Positions 15,038-23,956 of a stretch of DNA of 64,000 nt are shown in pieces. This DNA is from Chitinophaga eiseniae. Lineage in GTDB: Bacteria > Bacteroidota > Bacteroidia > Chitinophagales > Chitinophagaceae. The DNA is taken from positions 310,001 through 374,000 of the forward strand of contig NZ_JABAHZ010000001.1 in the NCBI RefSeq assembly GCF_012641265.1. Direction: 5' to 3'. How positions within the stretch are numbered: position 1 is the stretch's first letter; each line of letters starts with the position of its first letter. The notes below the pieces were generated by a model. The model did no database searches and was not told the DNA's origin. It was given only the letters and a program-made list of their open reading frames with translations. A program made the translations under genes and the position numbers.

Positions 15038-15973
15038 ATGGAAAAACAAATACTGGGTCTTCACCATATTACCGCTATTGCGGGTGATGCCCAACGCAAC
15101 TATGATTTTTATACCGGCGTACTTGGACTCAGAATGGTGAAGAAGACCGTCAACTTCGATGATCCGGGTACTTATCACTTTTACTATGGGAATGAGCATG
15201 GCACCCCAGGTACCATCCTTACTTTCTTCCCATGGGGAAATATTGCTTCCGGACGCGCGGGAACGGGTATGGCAACTGAAATAACTTATGCCGTGCCGGA
15301 AGGCAGCCTGGACGTATGGAAAGAACGGCTGTCACGCTTCAATGTGCCTTTCTCCGAAATAAAAGAACACTTCGGCGAACCCTATCTTGCTTTCACAGAT
15401 CCCGATGGACTTAACATCAACCTGATGGTGCCCAAAACACCGGATACCAGGACGCCCTGGGAAACAGACCAGGTAAAAGCAGATATGGCCACCAGGGGTT
15501 TTCATAGTACTACTTTGTCATTGAAGGAAATAGACGCCACCGCCAGCGTGCTCACAGACATATTCGGTTATCGCCTGCTGGCCCAGGAAGGAAACCGTTA
15601 CCGCTTTATCACCGACACGGTACAACAGGCAGGCATCATCGATTTGCTGGCATTGCCGGAAGGACAACGTGGATTAAGTGGCGCTGGTATCAATCACCAC
15701 GTGGCTTTCAGGGTAGCTAACGACACTATTCAGATGGAATACCAGGAAAAGGTGTTAAGCAAAGGGCTACAAATCACACCTCAAATTGACCGGGATTATT
15801 TTTTCTCGTTATATTTCAGAGAACCGGGTGGCGTATTGTTTGAAATTGCGACAGACAACCCCGGCTTTACGGTAGACGAGCCGCTCGACAAACTGGGCAC
15901 CAGTCTCAAGCTTCCAAAACAGTATGAGCCATCCAGGGGAGAGATTGAAAAGGTATTACCAGTATTAAAATAA
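15038..15973 (+). CDS. Ring-cleaving dioxygenase (MhqO/MhqA-like VOC protein)
   Basis: A 311-residue protein. The ATG at 15038 gives MEKQILGLHHITAIAGDAQR, the exact start style of MhqO-type proteins; an upstream in-frame codon would overlap the previous gene without support. Two VOC modules are seen: residues 6-140 (GLHHITAIAG with metal-ligand His, then PHFTDPDGLNI-like LAFTDPDGLNINLMVPKT) and 155-300 (GFHSTTLSLKE, INHHVAFRV, REPGGVLFEIATDNPGF). In Bacillus subtilis the mhq regulon dioxygenases degrade quinone or catechol adducts. It is followed 7 bp later by an MhqD-like esterase, the same functional pair. Metal ligands are predicted from alignment with that family. Confidence 0.9.
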   Translation: MEKQILGLHHITAIAGDAQRNYDFYTGVLGLRMVKKTVNFDDPGTYHFYYGNEHGTPGTILTFFPWGNIASGRAGTGMATEITYAVPEGSLDVWKERLSRFNVPFSEIKEHFGEPYLAFTDPDGLNINLMVPKTPDTRTPWETDQVKADMATRGFHSTTLSLKEIDATASVLTDIFGYRLLAQEGNRYRFITDTVQQAGIIDLLALPEGQRGLSGAGINHHVAFRVANDTIQMEYQEKVLSKGLQITPQIDRDYFFSLYFREPGGVLFEIATDNPGFTVDEPLDKLGTSLKLPKQYEPSRGEIEKVLPVLK

Positions 15974-15980
15974 TTCTGAC

Positions 15981-16598
15981 ATGCATAAAGAAAATATCAT
16001 CACGGCCGGAAAACCGGTGACAGCAGCTTCCAAAGCATTGATCATGCTGCATGGCAGAGGCGCGTCGGCGGAAGATATCCTGTCGCTCGCCAAATGGTTT
16101 CCTGTTGGCGACTATGCGCTGCTGGCGCCACAGGCCACCAACCATACCTGGTATCCGCAGTCGTTCCTGGCGCCGCCGGCGGAGAATGAGCCCTGGCTTT
16201 CTTCTGCGCTAAGCCTGCTGAAAAATATGACAGATAACTTGCAGCAGCAGGACATTGCACCGGAGCATATTTACTTCCTCGGCTTTTCCCAGGGCGCCTG
16301 TCTTACGCTTGAATTCATTGCCAGAAACGCGACACGATATGGCGGCGCAGTTGCTTTCACCGGCGGGCTGATTGGAGACCGGGTATACCCCGAAAATTAT
16401 AACGGAACATTTGATGGCATGCCTGTCTTCATCGGTAGTTCCAATCCCGATTTCCATGTACCGGTACAAAGGGTACATGAATCCACCGCCGTCTTACAAA
16501 AGATGGGCGCCAGCGTAACGGAAAAGATCTATGATAATATGGGACATACGATCATCGAAGATGAGATCAGGCAGGCCAATGAACTGATATTTAGTTAG
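15981..16598 (+). CDS. MhqD-like carboxylesterase/phospholipase-type hydrolase
   Basis: A 205-residue alpha/beta hydrolase of the Abhydrolase_2 (carboxylesterase) branch. The nucleophile is S103 in FLGFSQGACLTLE, with D157 in SSNPDFHVP and H189 in DNMGHTII. The oxyanion segment LIMLHGRGASAEDI is near residue 20. Members beside ring-cleaving dioxygenases (MhqD/YodD) belong to the quinone/diazo-compound stress response. It starts 7 bp after the dioxygenase stop and ends the operon. Its 3' end is 3 bp from the convergent Crp/Fnr gene, and no terminator is visible between them. Confidence 0.9.
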   Translation: MHKENIITAGKPVTAASKALIMLHGRGASAEDILSLAKWFPVGDYALLAPQATNHTWYPQSFLAPPAENEPWLSSALSLLKNMTDNLQQQDIAPEHIYFLGFSQGACLTLEFIARNATRYGGAVAFTGGLIGDRVYPENYNGTFDGMPVFIGSSNPDFHVPVQRVHESTAVLQKMGASVTEKIYDNMGHTIIEDEIRQANELIFS

Positions 16599-16601
16599 CC
16601 G

Positions 16602-17183
16602 CTATTTCTTTTTGTGCATGGTACTTCTCACTTTGCTCAAAAATTCCGGCGATACCCCCAGGTAACGGGCTATCTGGTTCTGTGGTACACGTTGCACCAC
16701 CTGGGGGTATTTTTCCAGAAAAGCGATGTACCGCTGTTCTGCGGTTTGTGAAACAAGGCTGTGAAAGCGCCTTTGCAATGCAAAGAGCGATCGCTGTATC
16801 AGCAGCCGGAACAAGGTCTCAAACTTGGGTATTTTTTCGTACAGCGCCGCTTTGCTCTTATAGTCTATGACCAGCAGTTCACAATCTTCCAGCGATTCGA
16901 TGAACATATTGGAGGGCGTTTGCTCCGTAAAACTGTAGGGATCACTTACCCACCAGTCTTCTATGGCGAAGGAAAGTATTGTTTCTGTGCCATCATCACT
17001 CAGATAGTAGGTGCGGATGCAACCTTTTACGATATACGCTTCAAAGTCGCAGATCTCGCCATCCTGCAAAAGATAAGTACGTTTTCTTACCCGCCTGAAC
17101 TTGAGCAGGGAATGAAAGAGCTGCCGCTCCTCCGGCGTCAACGATATGATACGGTCCACGAATTGATCAATCTGTTCAAACAT
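16602..17183 (-). CDS. Crp/Fnr-family transcriptional regulator
   Basis: A 193-residue protein. It has an N-terminal cNMP-binding-like domain (YLLQDGEICDFEAYIVKGCI, then AIEDWWVSDPYSFTEQTPS) and a short HTH at the C-terminus (NQIARYLGVSPEFLSKV). It belongs to the Bacteroidota group of compact Crp-like proteins lacking an iron-sulfur Cys cluster. It converges on the pirin/mhq-like operon and is therefore a candidate regulator of the shared 41-bp promoter element; this is inferred from location only. Its own upstream region (17184-17340) is shared with the divergent sigma-54 activator gene and carries a perfect 16-bp palindrome. Confidence 0.88.
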   Translation of the reverse strand: MFEQIDQFVDRIISLTPEERQLFHSLLKFRRVRKRTYLLQDGEICDFEAYIVKGCIRTYYLSDDGTETILSFAIEDWWVSDPYSFTEQTPSNMFIESLEDCELLVIDYKSKAALYEKIPKFETLFRLLIQRSLFALQRRFHSLVSQTAEQRYIAFLEKYPQVVQRVPQNQIARYLGVSPEFLSKVRSTMHKKK

Positions 17184-17324
17184 AGTCTGTTAAAGATAGG
17201 TTTATTAGTACTTGTACGCTTCGCCGTTTCCCGGTAAATACGCGACACCCTATAGTCAAACCATATACCTGAATGTAACTAGTTGATTATGAATTGTTAA
17301 TGATGGTTTGTTGAAAATATCGTT

Positions 17325-17340
17325 TTACGATATATCGTAA
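17325..17340 (+). promoter_or_regulatory. Perfect palindrome TTACG-N6-CGTAA (operator copy 1)
   Basis: TTACGATATATCGTAA is a perfect 16-bp palindrome, 26 bp before the sigma-54 activator start. A second site with the same arms and spacing is at 29664-29679. The similarity continues for seven bases to the right (TTATGAA in both, two bases after the palindrome). Confidence 0.65.
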
Positions 17341-17366
17341 TTTTATGAAAGCTTTTGTATTATTGT

Positions 17367-18983
17367 ATGATGAACACAGACACCCGTGCTAAAAAAGATG
17401 AATTTGAAACACTGCTTTGTTTTTCCAATGCAGTAGCTGCTGCCCGGCACCGCTCGGATCTTTGGGAAATCGTCAATGAACAATTGCTGGAAAATATTGG
17501 CGCCAGCTATTATACGCTTTGCCTGATCAACGAAGATGCCGTTACTCACTCACCATTTCTATACAGCCCGAAAAATAAAATAAGGACCGTTACCGGCGAA
17601 AACCCGGTGATGCTCCAGCAACATCCCATTCACGACGGGATATTTGACAAAGCCATTGGAGAGGAAGAGCCGGTGGTGTTCAATATGCAAAGCCTGGTAC
17701 GACGGAAAGGAATTCCTACCTATATCATTCACTGGTACAATGCTGGCGTGAAAGAAATCATGTTGGTAAGGATTTGTAATGGGAAGGAACCCAAAGGCGT
17801 GCTGTATTTATATGCATTGAAGACGGGCGTTTTCCTGCAAAGCCGGTTCAGCTTTTTTAAAGGTATTGCCGATCAGTTAGGAACAGGGATATCCAACATA
17901 CTTGCCAATGAAAAAGTTGAACTACAACTGGAAGAAATCCGGAAGTACAAGACCCAGCTGGAAGAGGAGAACAGTTATCTGAAAGAAGAGCGAAGGAAGG
18001 ATAAACAGCTCACCGGCAAGGCTATTGGCAAGTCTGCTGCCATGCGGAAGATATACGATCTCGTTTCAAAGGTGGCGCCTTCGGAGGCTACGGTATTAAT
18101 CCTGGGAGAAACGGGGACCGGGAAGGAATTGATCGCGCACCAGGTACATGACGCCTCTCCGCGGCACGACAAACTGATGATCAAGGTAAACTGTGCTGCC
18201 ATTCCGGCCAACCTGTTGGAAAGTGAATTGTTTGGCCATGAGAAGGGTAGTTACACGGGCGCACTGGAGAAGAGAATCGGCAAGTTTGAACTGGCCAATA
18301 ACAGCACGCTTTTCCTGGATGAGATCGGGGAGCTGCCACAGGAAATGCAGGCGAAATTATTGAGAGCGTTGCAGGAAAAAGAGATTGAAAGAATTGGTGG
18401 AAAATCGGTGATAAAAGTGAACGTGCGCATTATCGCCGCTACCAACAAAAACCTGGAGGCGGAAATTGTGGCTGGCCGTTTCCGGAGCGATCTATACTAT
18501 CGCCTCTGCGTGTTTCCAATTTCGTTACCACCATTGCGGGAACGGAGGGAAGACATACCTGAACTGGTTTCCTTTTTTATCGAAAGATATGCGGTCAGCA
18601 GTGGTAGAAAGATAACTGGCATTGCCCCAAAAGCACTGGAGAAATTAAAGGCTTATTCCTGGCCGGGAAATATCCGCGAACTGGAGCATTTGATCGAAAG
18701 AACGGTGCTGCTAACGGCTACTGGCGCCATCACGGAGGTGAGCCTGCCTACCAGGAATAAAATATTGTTTGCCTCACGGGACCCTGAAACGCAGGTCCGT
18801 CCATTGGCAGACGTGGAGCGGGAACATATCCTGAAAATGGTGAAGCTGTCGAAAGGAAAGATATCCGGACCTAATGGTGCAGCCGCCAAATTGCAATTAC
18901 CTTCTACCACCCTCATCTCAAAGATGCAGAAGCTGGGTATCAGGAAAGAACATTTTATTGATACCGGGAAAGAGCACGACTAA
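17367..18983 (+). CDS. GAF-domain sigma-54-dependent activator (NtrC family)
   Basis: A 538-residue protein. I chose ATG 17367 (MMNTDTRAKKDEF); an upstream TTG would add four residues. Residues about 10-185 form a GAF-like sensor domain, followed by a coiled-coil linker (LEEIRKYKTQLEEENSYLKE). The AAA+ domain has Walker A GETGTGKE near 246 and Walker B LFLDEIG. The sigma-54 contact loop reads GSYTGA instead of GAFTGA (near 293). The arginine-finger region FRSDLYYRLCVFPISLPPLR is present. The Fis-like HTH ends in TTLISKMQKLGI, almost the same as in the response regulator at 19621-20985. No receiver domain, so it probably binds a small ligand. The palindrome just upstream suggests autoregulation. 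Confidence 0.93.
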   Translation: MMNTDTRAKKDEFETLLCFSNAVAAARHRSDLWEIVNEQLLENIGASYYTLCLINEDAVTHSPFLYSPKNKIRTVTGENPVMLQQHPIHDGIFDKAIGEEEPVVFNMQSLVRRKGIPTYIIHWYNAGVKEIMLVRICNGKEPKGVLYLYALKTGVFLQSRFSFFKGIADQLGTGISNILANEKVELQLEEIRKYKTQLEEENSYLKEERRKDKQLTGKAIGKSAAMRKIYDLVSKVAPSEATVLILGETGTGKELIAHQVHDASPRHDKLMIKVNCAAIPANLLESELFGHEKGSYTGALEKRIGKFELANNSTLFLDEIGELPQEMQAKLLRALQEKEIERIGGKSVIKVNVRIIAATNKNLEAEIVAGRFRSDLYYRLCVFPISLPPLRERREDIPELVSFFIERYAVSSGRKITGIAPKALEKLKAYSWPGNIRELEHLIERTVLLTATGAITEVSLPTRNKILFASRDPETQVRPLADVEREHILKMVKLSKGKISGPNGAAAKLQLPSTTLISKMQKLGIRKEHFIDTGKEHD

Positions 18984-19612
18984 GACCGTTTAGCGAGATT
19001 GGCAGACAGATCCAGCTTGCGGGAAGTAAACGCCCAATACGTCCAAAGCCCAGCGCATAGTATTAATGCGCCGCCAGGCCAGCAAAAGGAAAGTAAAAAT
19101 GCGGATAGATGCACAGGTATACCATATTGATAATTTCTCCTGATTTTTTTAATAGCTACCTCGCTGATTTCCGGTCGCAGCAACGTTCGGTTCCGGCTGG
19201 CAATGCCCCATAGTAAATTAAACGCGAGGTTAATCAACACGAACAGGCCGGTGTAAACAGCTACCGCCACCGTTACTGACGGCGTGCCATAATACCTGGC
19301 CAGCAATGCCGTGGGATAGGAGACACAGGTCGCCAGAAACAGGATAAGTCCATTGGCAAACATCAGCGTACTATTGCGCCGGTAGATCTGTTTAAACATC
19401 TTGTGATGGTTGACCCACATAATGAAAATACTGAAAAAAGACAGGCTGAACGCAAGGAAGGAAGGCCACTGTGCCAACAGGCTGTTTATCAGCGCTTGCG
19501 GGTTATTGTTGCTTTCAGCAGCAGGAATGCGTAGTTCCAATACCAACAGGGTAATGGCGATTGCAAATACGCCGTCGCTGAACCCTTCTATTCTCGCCGT
19601 TTCTTTTTCCAT
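18980..19612 (-). CDS. TMEM175-family (DUF1211) potassium channel-like protein
   Basis: A 210-residue integral membrane protein. The N-terminus RIEGFSDGVFAIAITLLVLE is the diagnostic first helix of bacterial TMEM175 channels, whose FSDG motif lines the pore. About six hydrophobic helices follow (for example FLAFSLSFFSIFIMWVNHHK and the segment around FVLINLAFNLLWG). Bacterial TMEM175 proteins are tetrameric, weakly K+-selective leak channels. It is the last gene of the long minus-strand operon, 8 bp after the NtrC-type regulator, and its stop overlaps the stop of the convergent activator gene by 4 bp without a visible terminator. Confidence 0.9.
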   Translation of the reverse strand: MEKETARIEGFSDGVFAIAITLLVLELRIPAAESNNNPQALINSLLAQWPSFLAFSLSFFSIFIMWVNHHKMFKQIYRRNSTLMFANGLILFLATCVSYPTALLARYYGTPSVTVAVAVYTGLFVLINLAFNLLWGIASRNRTLLRPEISEVAIKKIRRNYQYGIPVHLSAFLLSFCWPGGALILCAGLWTYWAFTSRKLDLSANLAKRS

Positions 19613-19620
19613 TTAATGGG

Positions 19621-20985
19621 TCATTTATAGGTGGTTTTTATACCCAGTTTTTTCATTTTTGAATACAGTGTTTGTGCAGATATGTTGAGAATATCAGCAG
19701 CACCCATACTCCCCGACACCCGGCCATTGCAGGCTTTCAGGACTTTCATGATATGCGCTCTTTCTATTTCTTCCATTGTTTCCAGCTTTTCAGTTGTTTG
19801 CAGGAGCGGCATTTGCGTAACAGGGATTTCTATGGCATCGATTTGTTCGCCGGCTGCCAGGATAAACTGTCGCTCTAACACGTGTTCCAGCTCCCGGATA
19901 TTGCCGGGCCAGTCGTATTGCCGGAGCGTTTGCCAGGCCTCCTCGCTGAGACCGGGCATTTTTTTGCCGGCTTTGTCTGAAAATTTTTGAAGGAAATAAA
20001 GTGCCAGCGGGTGAATATCTTCCTTATGTTCGCGTAGCGGTGGCAATGCAATGGGAAATACATTGAGCCGGTAGTATAGATCCAGCCGGAATTTTCCTTC
20101 CGCTACTTCTTTTTCCAGGTTCCTGTTGGTGGCTGCAATCACGCGTACGTCTACCTTAATCAGCGGACCGCCGCCCAGCCTTTCTATCTCTCTTTCCTGG
20201 AGTGTGCGGAGCAGCTTTACCTGCGCATCCAGCGGAAGTTCCCCGATTTCATCGAGGAAAAGTGTGCCGCCATGCGCTTGCTCAAATTTACCGGTACGTT
20301 TTTGAACGGCTCCTGTGAATGCGCCTTTTTCATGACCAAACAGTTCCGATTCCAACAAGGTAATGGGCAGCGCTGCACAGTTGACGGTGATAAATGGTTT
20401 ATTTTTCCTGAGTGAATTTTTATGAATGGCACGGGCAAAACGTTCTTTACCAGTGCCGCTTTCGCCGAGCAGCAATACAGAGGTATTGGTGGTGGCCACA
20501 ATTCTCGCCTGGTCCTGCACTTTTTTCATGGCATTGCTGTTGCCGATAATGTCCGGATCAAACGTGGTTGCTACGGGCGTCGGAGGCGCTGTCCTGATCA
20601 TGCCGGTTTCAACGCCATAGCGGTAACGGGCAATGTCCAGCATTACGAAAAGATCCCGCTCACGGAACGGTTTCACCAAAAAACCATAGGGCTGGGTGGC
20701 TTTGGCGGCTTCCAGTGTCTGTTGGTTGGTGTTGGCAGAAATGTAAAGAAAAGGGATATGCAGCAGCAACAATTCTTTTGCCAGTTCAATACCGTTGGTA
20801 GGCGTTTTCAGGATGATGTCCAGCAGCACCCAGTCGGGCTTTTTCTCCGTAATCAATACCCGGGCCTGCTCTACGGATGCTGCGATACCGCAAACGTCGT
20901 AACCGCCCTTCATCAGCATCATTTTCAGATCATTCCCCACGATGAACTCATCTTCTACGATTAGTATTTTTTCTTTGTCAGCCAT
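19621..20985 (-). CDS. Sigma-54-dependent response regulator (REC-AAA+-HTH, NtrC type)
   Basis: A 454-residue protein. The receiver domain is at 1-120, with acidic E11/D12, phospho-acceptor D56 in WVLLDIIL and the conserved Lys in FLVKPF. The AAA+ domain (about 150-385) has GESGTGKE, an intact GAFTGA loop, LFLDEIGELP and the FRLDLYYRLNVFPIALPPLR block. The Fis-like HTH ends in QTLYSKMKKLGI. It starts 4 bp after the TPR histidine kinase gene, so the two form a two-component system encoded inside the operon they probably control. The sigma-54 promoter at 29591-29610 fits this. The recognition helix resembles that of the 17367 activator, so both may bind the TTACG-N6-CGTAA sites. Confidence 0.95.
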   Translation of the reverse strand: MADKEKILIVEDEFIVGNDLKMMLMKGGYDVCGIAASVEQARVLITEKKPDWVLLDIILKTPTNGIELAKELLLLHIPFLYISANTNQQTLEAAKATQPYGFLVKPFRERDLFVMLDIARYRYGVETGMIRTAPPTPVATTFDPDIIGNSNAMKKVQDQARIVATTNTSVLLLGESGTGKERFARAIHKNSLRKNKPFITVNCAALPITLLESELFGHEKGAFTGAVQKRTGKFEQAHGGTLFLDEIGELPLDAQVKLLRTLQEREIERLGGGPLIKVDVRVIAATNRNLEKEVAEGKFRLDLYYRLNVFPIALPPLREHKEDIHPLALYFLQKFSDKAGKKMPGLSEEAWQTLRQYDWPGNIRELEHVLERQFILAAGEQIDAIEIPVTQMPLLQTTEKLETMEEIERAHIMKVLKACNGRVSGSMGAADILNISAQTLYSKMKKLGIKTTYK

Positions 20986-20989
20986 ACTT

Positions 20990-23242
20990 TTAGTTTACCT
21001 GGTTAATTGATCTTGCTAAAAACAGCACCTGTATAGAAACGCCTGTCGGACTGCTTTGGATATTGAACGATCCTTCCAGTTGTTCTGCCAGCCCTTTCAT
21101 GAGGCTCATGCCCAACGATCGTGATTCTTCCGGAACAAAATGCTTAGGTAGCCCTACACCATTATCTGCAATGGTAAGCGAGCAATATTGCGTTTCATCT
21201 TTTTTGCAGGTGATGGACACAGCGCCTTTCCGGTTGCCGGGAAAGGCATATTTGATAGCATTGCTAACGGCTTCATTCAGGATCAATCCGAGTGGAACGG
21301 CCTGCACTACATCCAGTAGCATCACATCACTATTGATGGAGAAAGATATCCTGGAGCCATTATCGAAGCTTTCCTGCATAAAGCCGGCCAGTTCCCGGAT
21401 ATACCAGTTCATATCGATGGCGCCGAGGTTGTCGGTATGATACAACCGCTGATGGATCAGCGACATGGCATACATGCGGTGCTGGCTGTTTTTGATGGCG
21501 GCGATAGCATCGGCGTTGTCGAGGTACAGCGATTGGGTATTTAACAAGCTGATGATAATCTGGAGATTATTTTTTACACGGTGATGTATTTCTTTTAGCA
21601 GCCATTCTTTTTCATCCACCAGTTTTTGCAGCAGTTCATTTTGTGTATTGATGGATTCCTGCTGCTTTTCCAGCCGGAAGGTGGTTTTCTTCTTCAGCCG
21701 GTACCGGTTGTACAACAGCGCGAGGATGAGCAGCAGCATACAGATACTTCCCATGATCACGTTGCGGAATACCCTTCCTTTTTGTAAAGACACTTCCTGC
21801 AAGGCACTTTTCTGGGTCAGTAACTGAATGTCTTTATCTTTTCTTTCTGTTTCGAATTGCAGCCGGAGCACATCCAGTTGTTTGCTTTGGTTGGTGCTGG
21901 TTACGGAATCGGACAGTTGTTTATAACGCTGAAAGTGGGCGAGGGCCGCGGAAAGGTTGCCCAGAGCGGAGTCGGTACGGAATGCGAGATAGGCTGCTTC
22001 TGCCTGTCGTACCAGTCCGGCGGGTGAATCTTTGATATCTCGCTGATATGCGGTGAGATATTGGGCGGCATCCTGGAAGCGGCCTGTTTCCTGCAGATAG
22101 AATACTATTGCCAGCCGCGCCGCCTGAATGAGTATTTTGGTAGTGATTTCTTTTTCAAGAAGTGCTTTTAGTTTTTCGTAATGAGGAGTGGCTTTTTGCA
22201 ATAGATGAAGTGCGAGGTAATCTTTCAGGTAACTTATCTCCGTTTGCACGGTTTCCGTTTCACCGGCTATGCCCAGGTTTTCGACAACGCGTAGTGTATC
22301 CAGGCTACGGCGATATTCTCCCCCAAGCCGCAACGCGTCTGATATATTTAACAGCATAGACCTCACTGTACCTGTATCATGAAGGCCTTTTGCATGGGCC
22401 AGCGCTTTGTCAAAGTAATCGAGCGCCTGGTCATAGTATTGCACGCTATAGTAGTTCAATCCCACCCGGTTGTAGATGGCGGACATCAGCGGTCCCTGTT
22501 CATCCAATTTTTCGGCAGTTTCGACTGCAAGCAGGTTGTAACGGAGGGATTGCACAAAGTTGTTGGATCCTTGATATACTTTTCCCAGAATAGAATACAG
22601 GCCCTGTAATCTTGGGTATCCTTTCTTTTTGTAGATGGATAGGGCTTCTTCAAGTACTTTCTGCGCATGGGGATAATCTTCGTTTAGCTGCAGGAGGTCT
22701 CCGACGAATTCTTTTAACTTAGCTCCCGATAACTCATCCCCGTTTTTCAGGTAGATATCTGCTCCCTCCTGATACAGCTCTATTTTACGGGGAAGGTCAT
22801 TGGTATTGTTGGAATAAGTGCCACCCAGCTCAAGGAGGGCCTGCGCTTTTTCTATTATCGTACCGTATTGGGTCAGTAACAGCAAGGCATCTTTACTACT
22901 CGATCTTCCCAGGTCTGCATGTCCTGATTCACGAAAGGCCTTGGCCCGCAGCAATTTGCTCAGGCCAAGACCCCTGGTGTAATTAATTTGCCGGCTCCTG
23001 GCTTCCATCTGATCCGCCATACGAAAGGCCATGTTCATGTCTTCTTCCCTGGATTCCGGTTTATCAAGGAATGCTTCGCCTACGCGCAACATCCGCCCAA
23101 TGGTGGCGGTATCCGCCTGGTCATTCCGGAGCAGTTCATTCGCTTTTTTAACGTCTGTATCCGACTGGGCTTGTACATAAGCCGGCAGCAGCAGGCATAT
23201 GAATAATACCTTCCACCGGGAGTTGATCATGAATTGTAGCAT
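20990..23242 (-). CDS. TPR-containing sensor histidine kinase (HisKA_2 type)
   Basis: A 750-residue protein. A signal peptide (WKVLFICLLLPAYVQAQ; Met5 is an equally possible start) leads into six or more TPR repeats (residues about 100-450) predicted to lie outside the inner membrane. One membrane helix follows near 490-510 (IMGSICMLLLILALLYNRY), then a coiled coil. The kinase core has the H-box KEIHHRVKNNLQIIISLL (His near 550) of the HisKA_2/HWE-like group and an HATPase with NEAVSNAIKYAF and DNGVGLP. It is followed 4 bp later by its likely partner, the NtrC-type regulator. It lies in the sigma-54 operon and may respond to cell-envelope or metabolic signals; the ligand is unknown. Confidence 0.93.
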   Translation of the reverse strand: MLQFMINSRWKVLFICLLLPAYVQAQSDTDVKKANELLRNDQADTATIGRMLRVGEAFLDKPESREEDMNMAFRMADQMEARSRQINYTRGLGLSKLLRAKAFRESGHADLGRSSSKDALLLLTQYGTIIEKAQALLELGGTYSNNTNDLPRKIELYQEGADIYLKNGDELSGAKLKEFVGDLLQLNEDYPHAQKVLEEALSIYKKKGYPRLQGLYSILGKVYQGSNNFVQSLRYNLLAVETAEKLDEQGPLMSAIYNRVGLNYYSVQYYDQALDYFDKALAHAKGLHDTGTVRSMLLNISDALRLGGEYRRSLDTLRVVENLGIAGETETVQTEISYLKDYLALHLLQKATPHYEKLKALLEKEITTKILIQAARLAIVFYLQETGRFQDAAQYLTAYQRDIKDSPAGLVRQAEAAYLAFRTDSALGNLSAALAHFQRYKQLSDSVTSTNQSKQLDVLRLQFETERKDKDIQLLTQKSALQEVSLQKGRVFRNVIMGSICMLLLILALLYNRYRLKKKTTFRLEKQQESINTQNELLQKLVDEKEWLLKEIHHRVKNNLQIIISLLNTQSLYLDNADAIAAIKNSQHRMYAMSLIHQRLYHTDNLGAIDMNWYIRELAGFMQESFDNGSRISFSINSDVMLLDVVQAVPLGLILNEAVSNAIKYAFPGNRKGAVSITCKKDETQYCSLTIADNGVGLPKHFVPEESRSLGMSLMKGLAEQLEGSFNIQSSPTGVSIQVLFLARSINQVN

Positions 23243-23246
23243 AGGT

Positions 23247-23930
23247 TTATCCTTCCGATTTTTGTCCCTGCAGGTAGCATACTACGATGGCCACACCGGG
23301 TAACATCATCGCGCTTAATCCCACCCAACGGGAGAGAAGGGCGCCAATGATACAACCGGCCAGGAAACCGCCAATGGTAACAGCCTGCTTTTGCAGGCTG
23401 GACAAGGACAACTCATTCCCGGAAATGCCTTTCCGGATGATATTTCCCAGGTCCAGCGCAGCCTGTGTAACATTGCCGGTCATCATGGTGGTAGGACCAT
23501 GTGTTTCTTTGGCAAAAAGTTTTCCGAATGCATTCTGCAAGCCCATTCCCAGCACCGTCGCCATCACGATGACGTATGTCACCAGCTTGTCTTCCCATGT
23601 GGTTAAAAGAGGCAGCAGGAACGCTGCTAATCCGCAAGCCAGCAAAATTAAGCCTTCTACCAGCAAAATCCGGTATTTTTTAGGAGATCTTTCTGCCAGC
23701 CAGCCGCCTGTCATCACAGCGATGACAAATACGGGGAAGGTGATCAGCTTTATCCATGCGGCAGCACTGGTATTTCCAGATGATACCTGCGCGGCAAATA
23801 CAATGAAGTTGCCGGTAACATGGGCAGAGAAAATGGAATCGCCGGATACAAAGGTGGCGGTATCGCAATAGCCAGCCACCCATGCCAGCAGGAAGGTGAC
23901 CCAGTTGATACTATGTTTTTGTTCTGTCAT
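23247..23930 (-). CDS. DUF1275 (YoaK-type) membrane protein
   Basis: A 227-residue membrane protein of about six helices. DUF1275 hallmarks are the start WVTFLLAWVAGYCDTATFVS, with GDSIFSAHVTGNFIVFAAQ, and VLGMGLQNAFGKLFAKETHG followed by PTTMMTGNVTQAALDLGN. The family is widespread and uncharacterised; transporter activity is assumed but unproven. It stops 4 bp before the histidine kinase start, so translation may be coupled. Its presence between stress genes (Dps, DoxX) and the two-component system suggests a role in the same response. Confidence 0.9.
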   Translation of the reverse strand: MTEQKHSINWVTFLLAWVAGYCDTATFVSGDSIFSAHVTGNFIVFAAQVSSGNTSAAAWIKLITFPVFVIAVMTGGWLAERSPKKYRILLVEGLILLACGLAAFLLPLLTTWEDKLVTYVIVMATVLGMGLQNAFGKLFAKETHGPTTMMTGNVTQAALDLGNIIRKGISGNELSLSSLQKQAVTIGGFLAGCIIGALLSRWVGLSAMMLPGVAIVVCYLQGQKSEG

Positions 23931-23956
23931 GCCGGTGATTTGTTTATATAGATAAT

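Noticed and set aside
17218..17236. Minus-strand GG-N10-GC upstream of the Crp/Fnr gene at 16602
   Set aside because: Spacing fits, but the flanking bases (GGGAAAC and GAAGC) do not match TGGCAC and TTGC.
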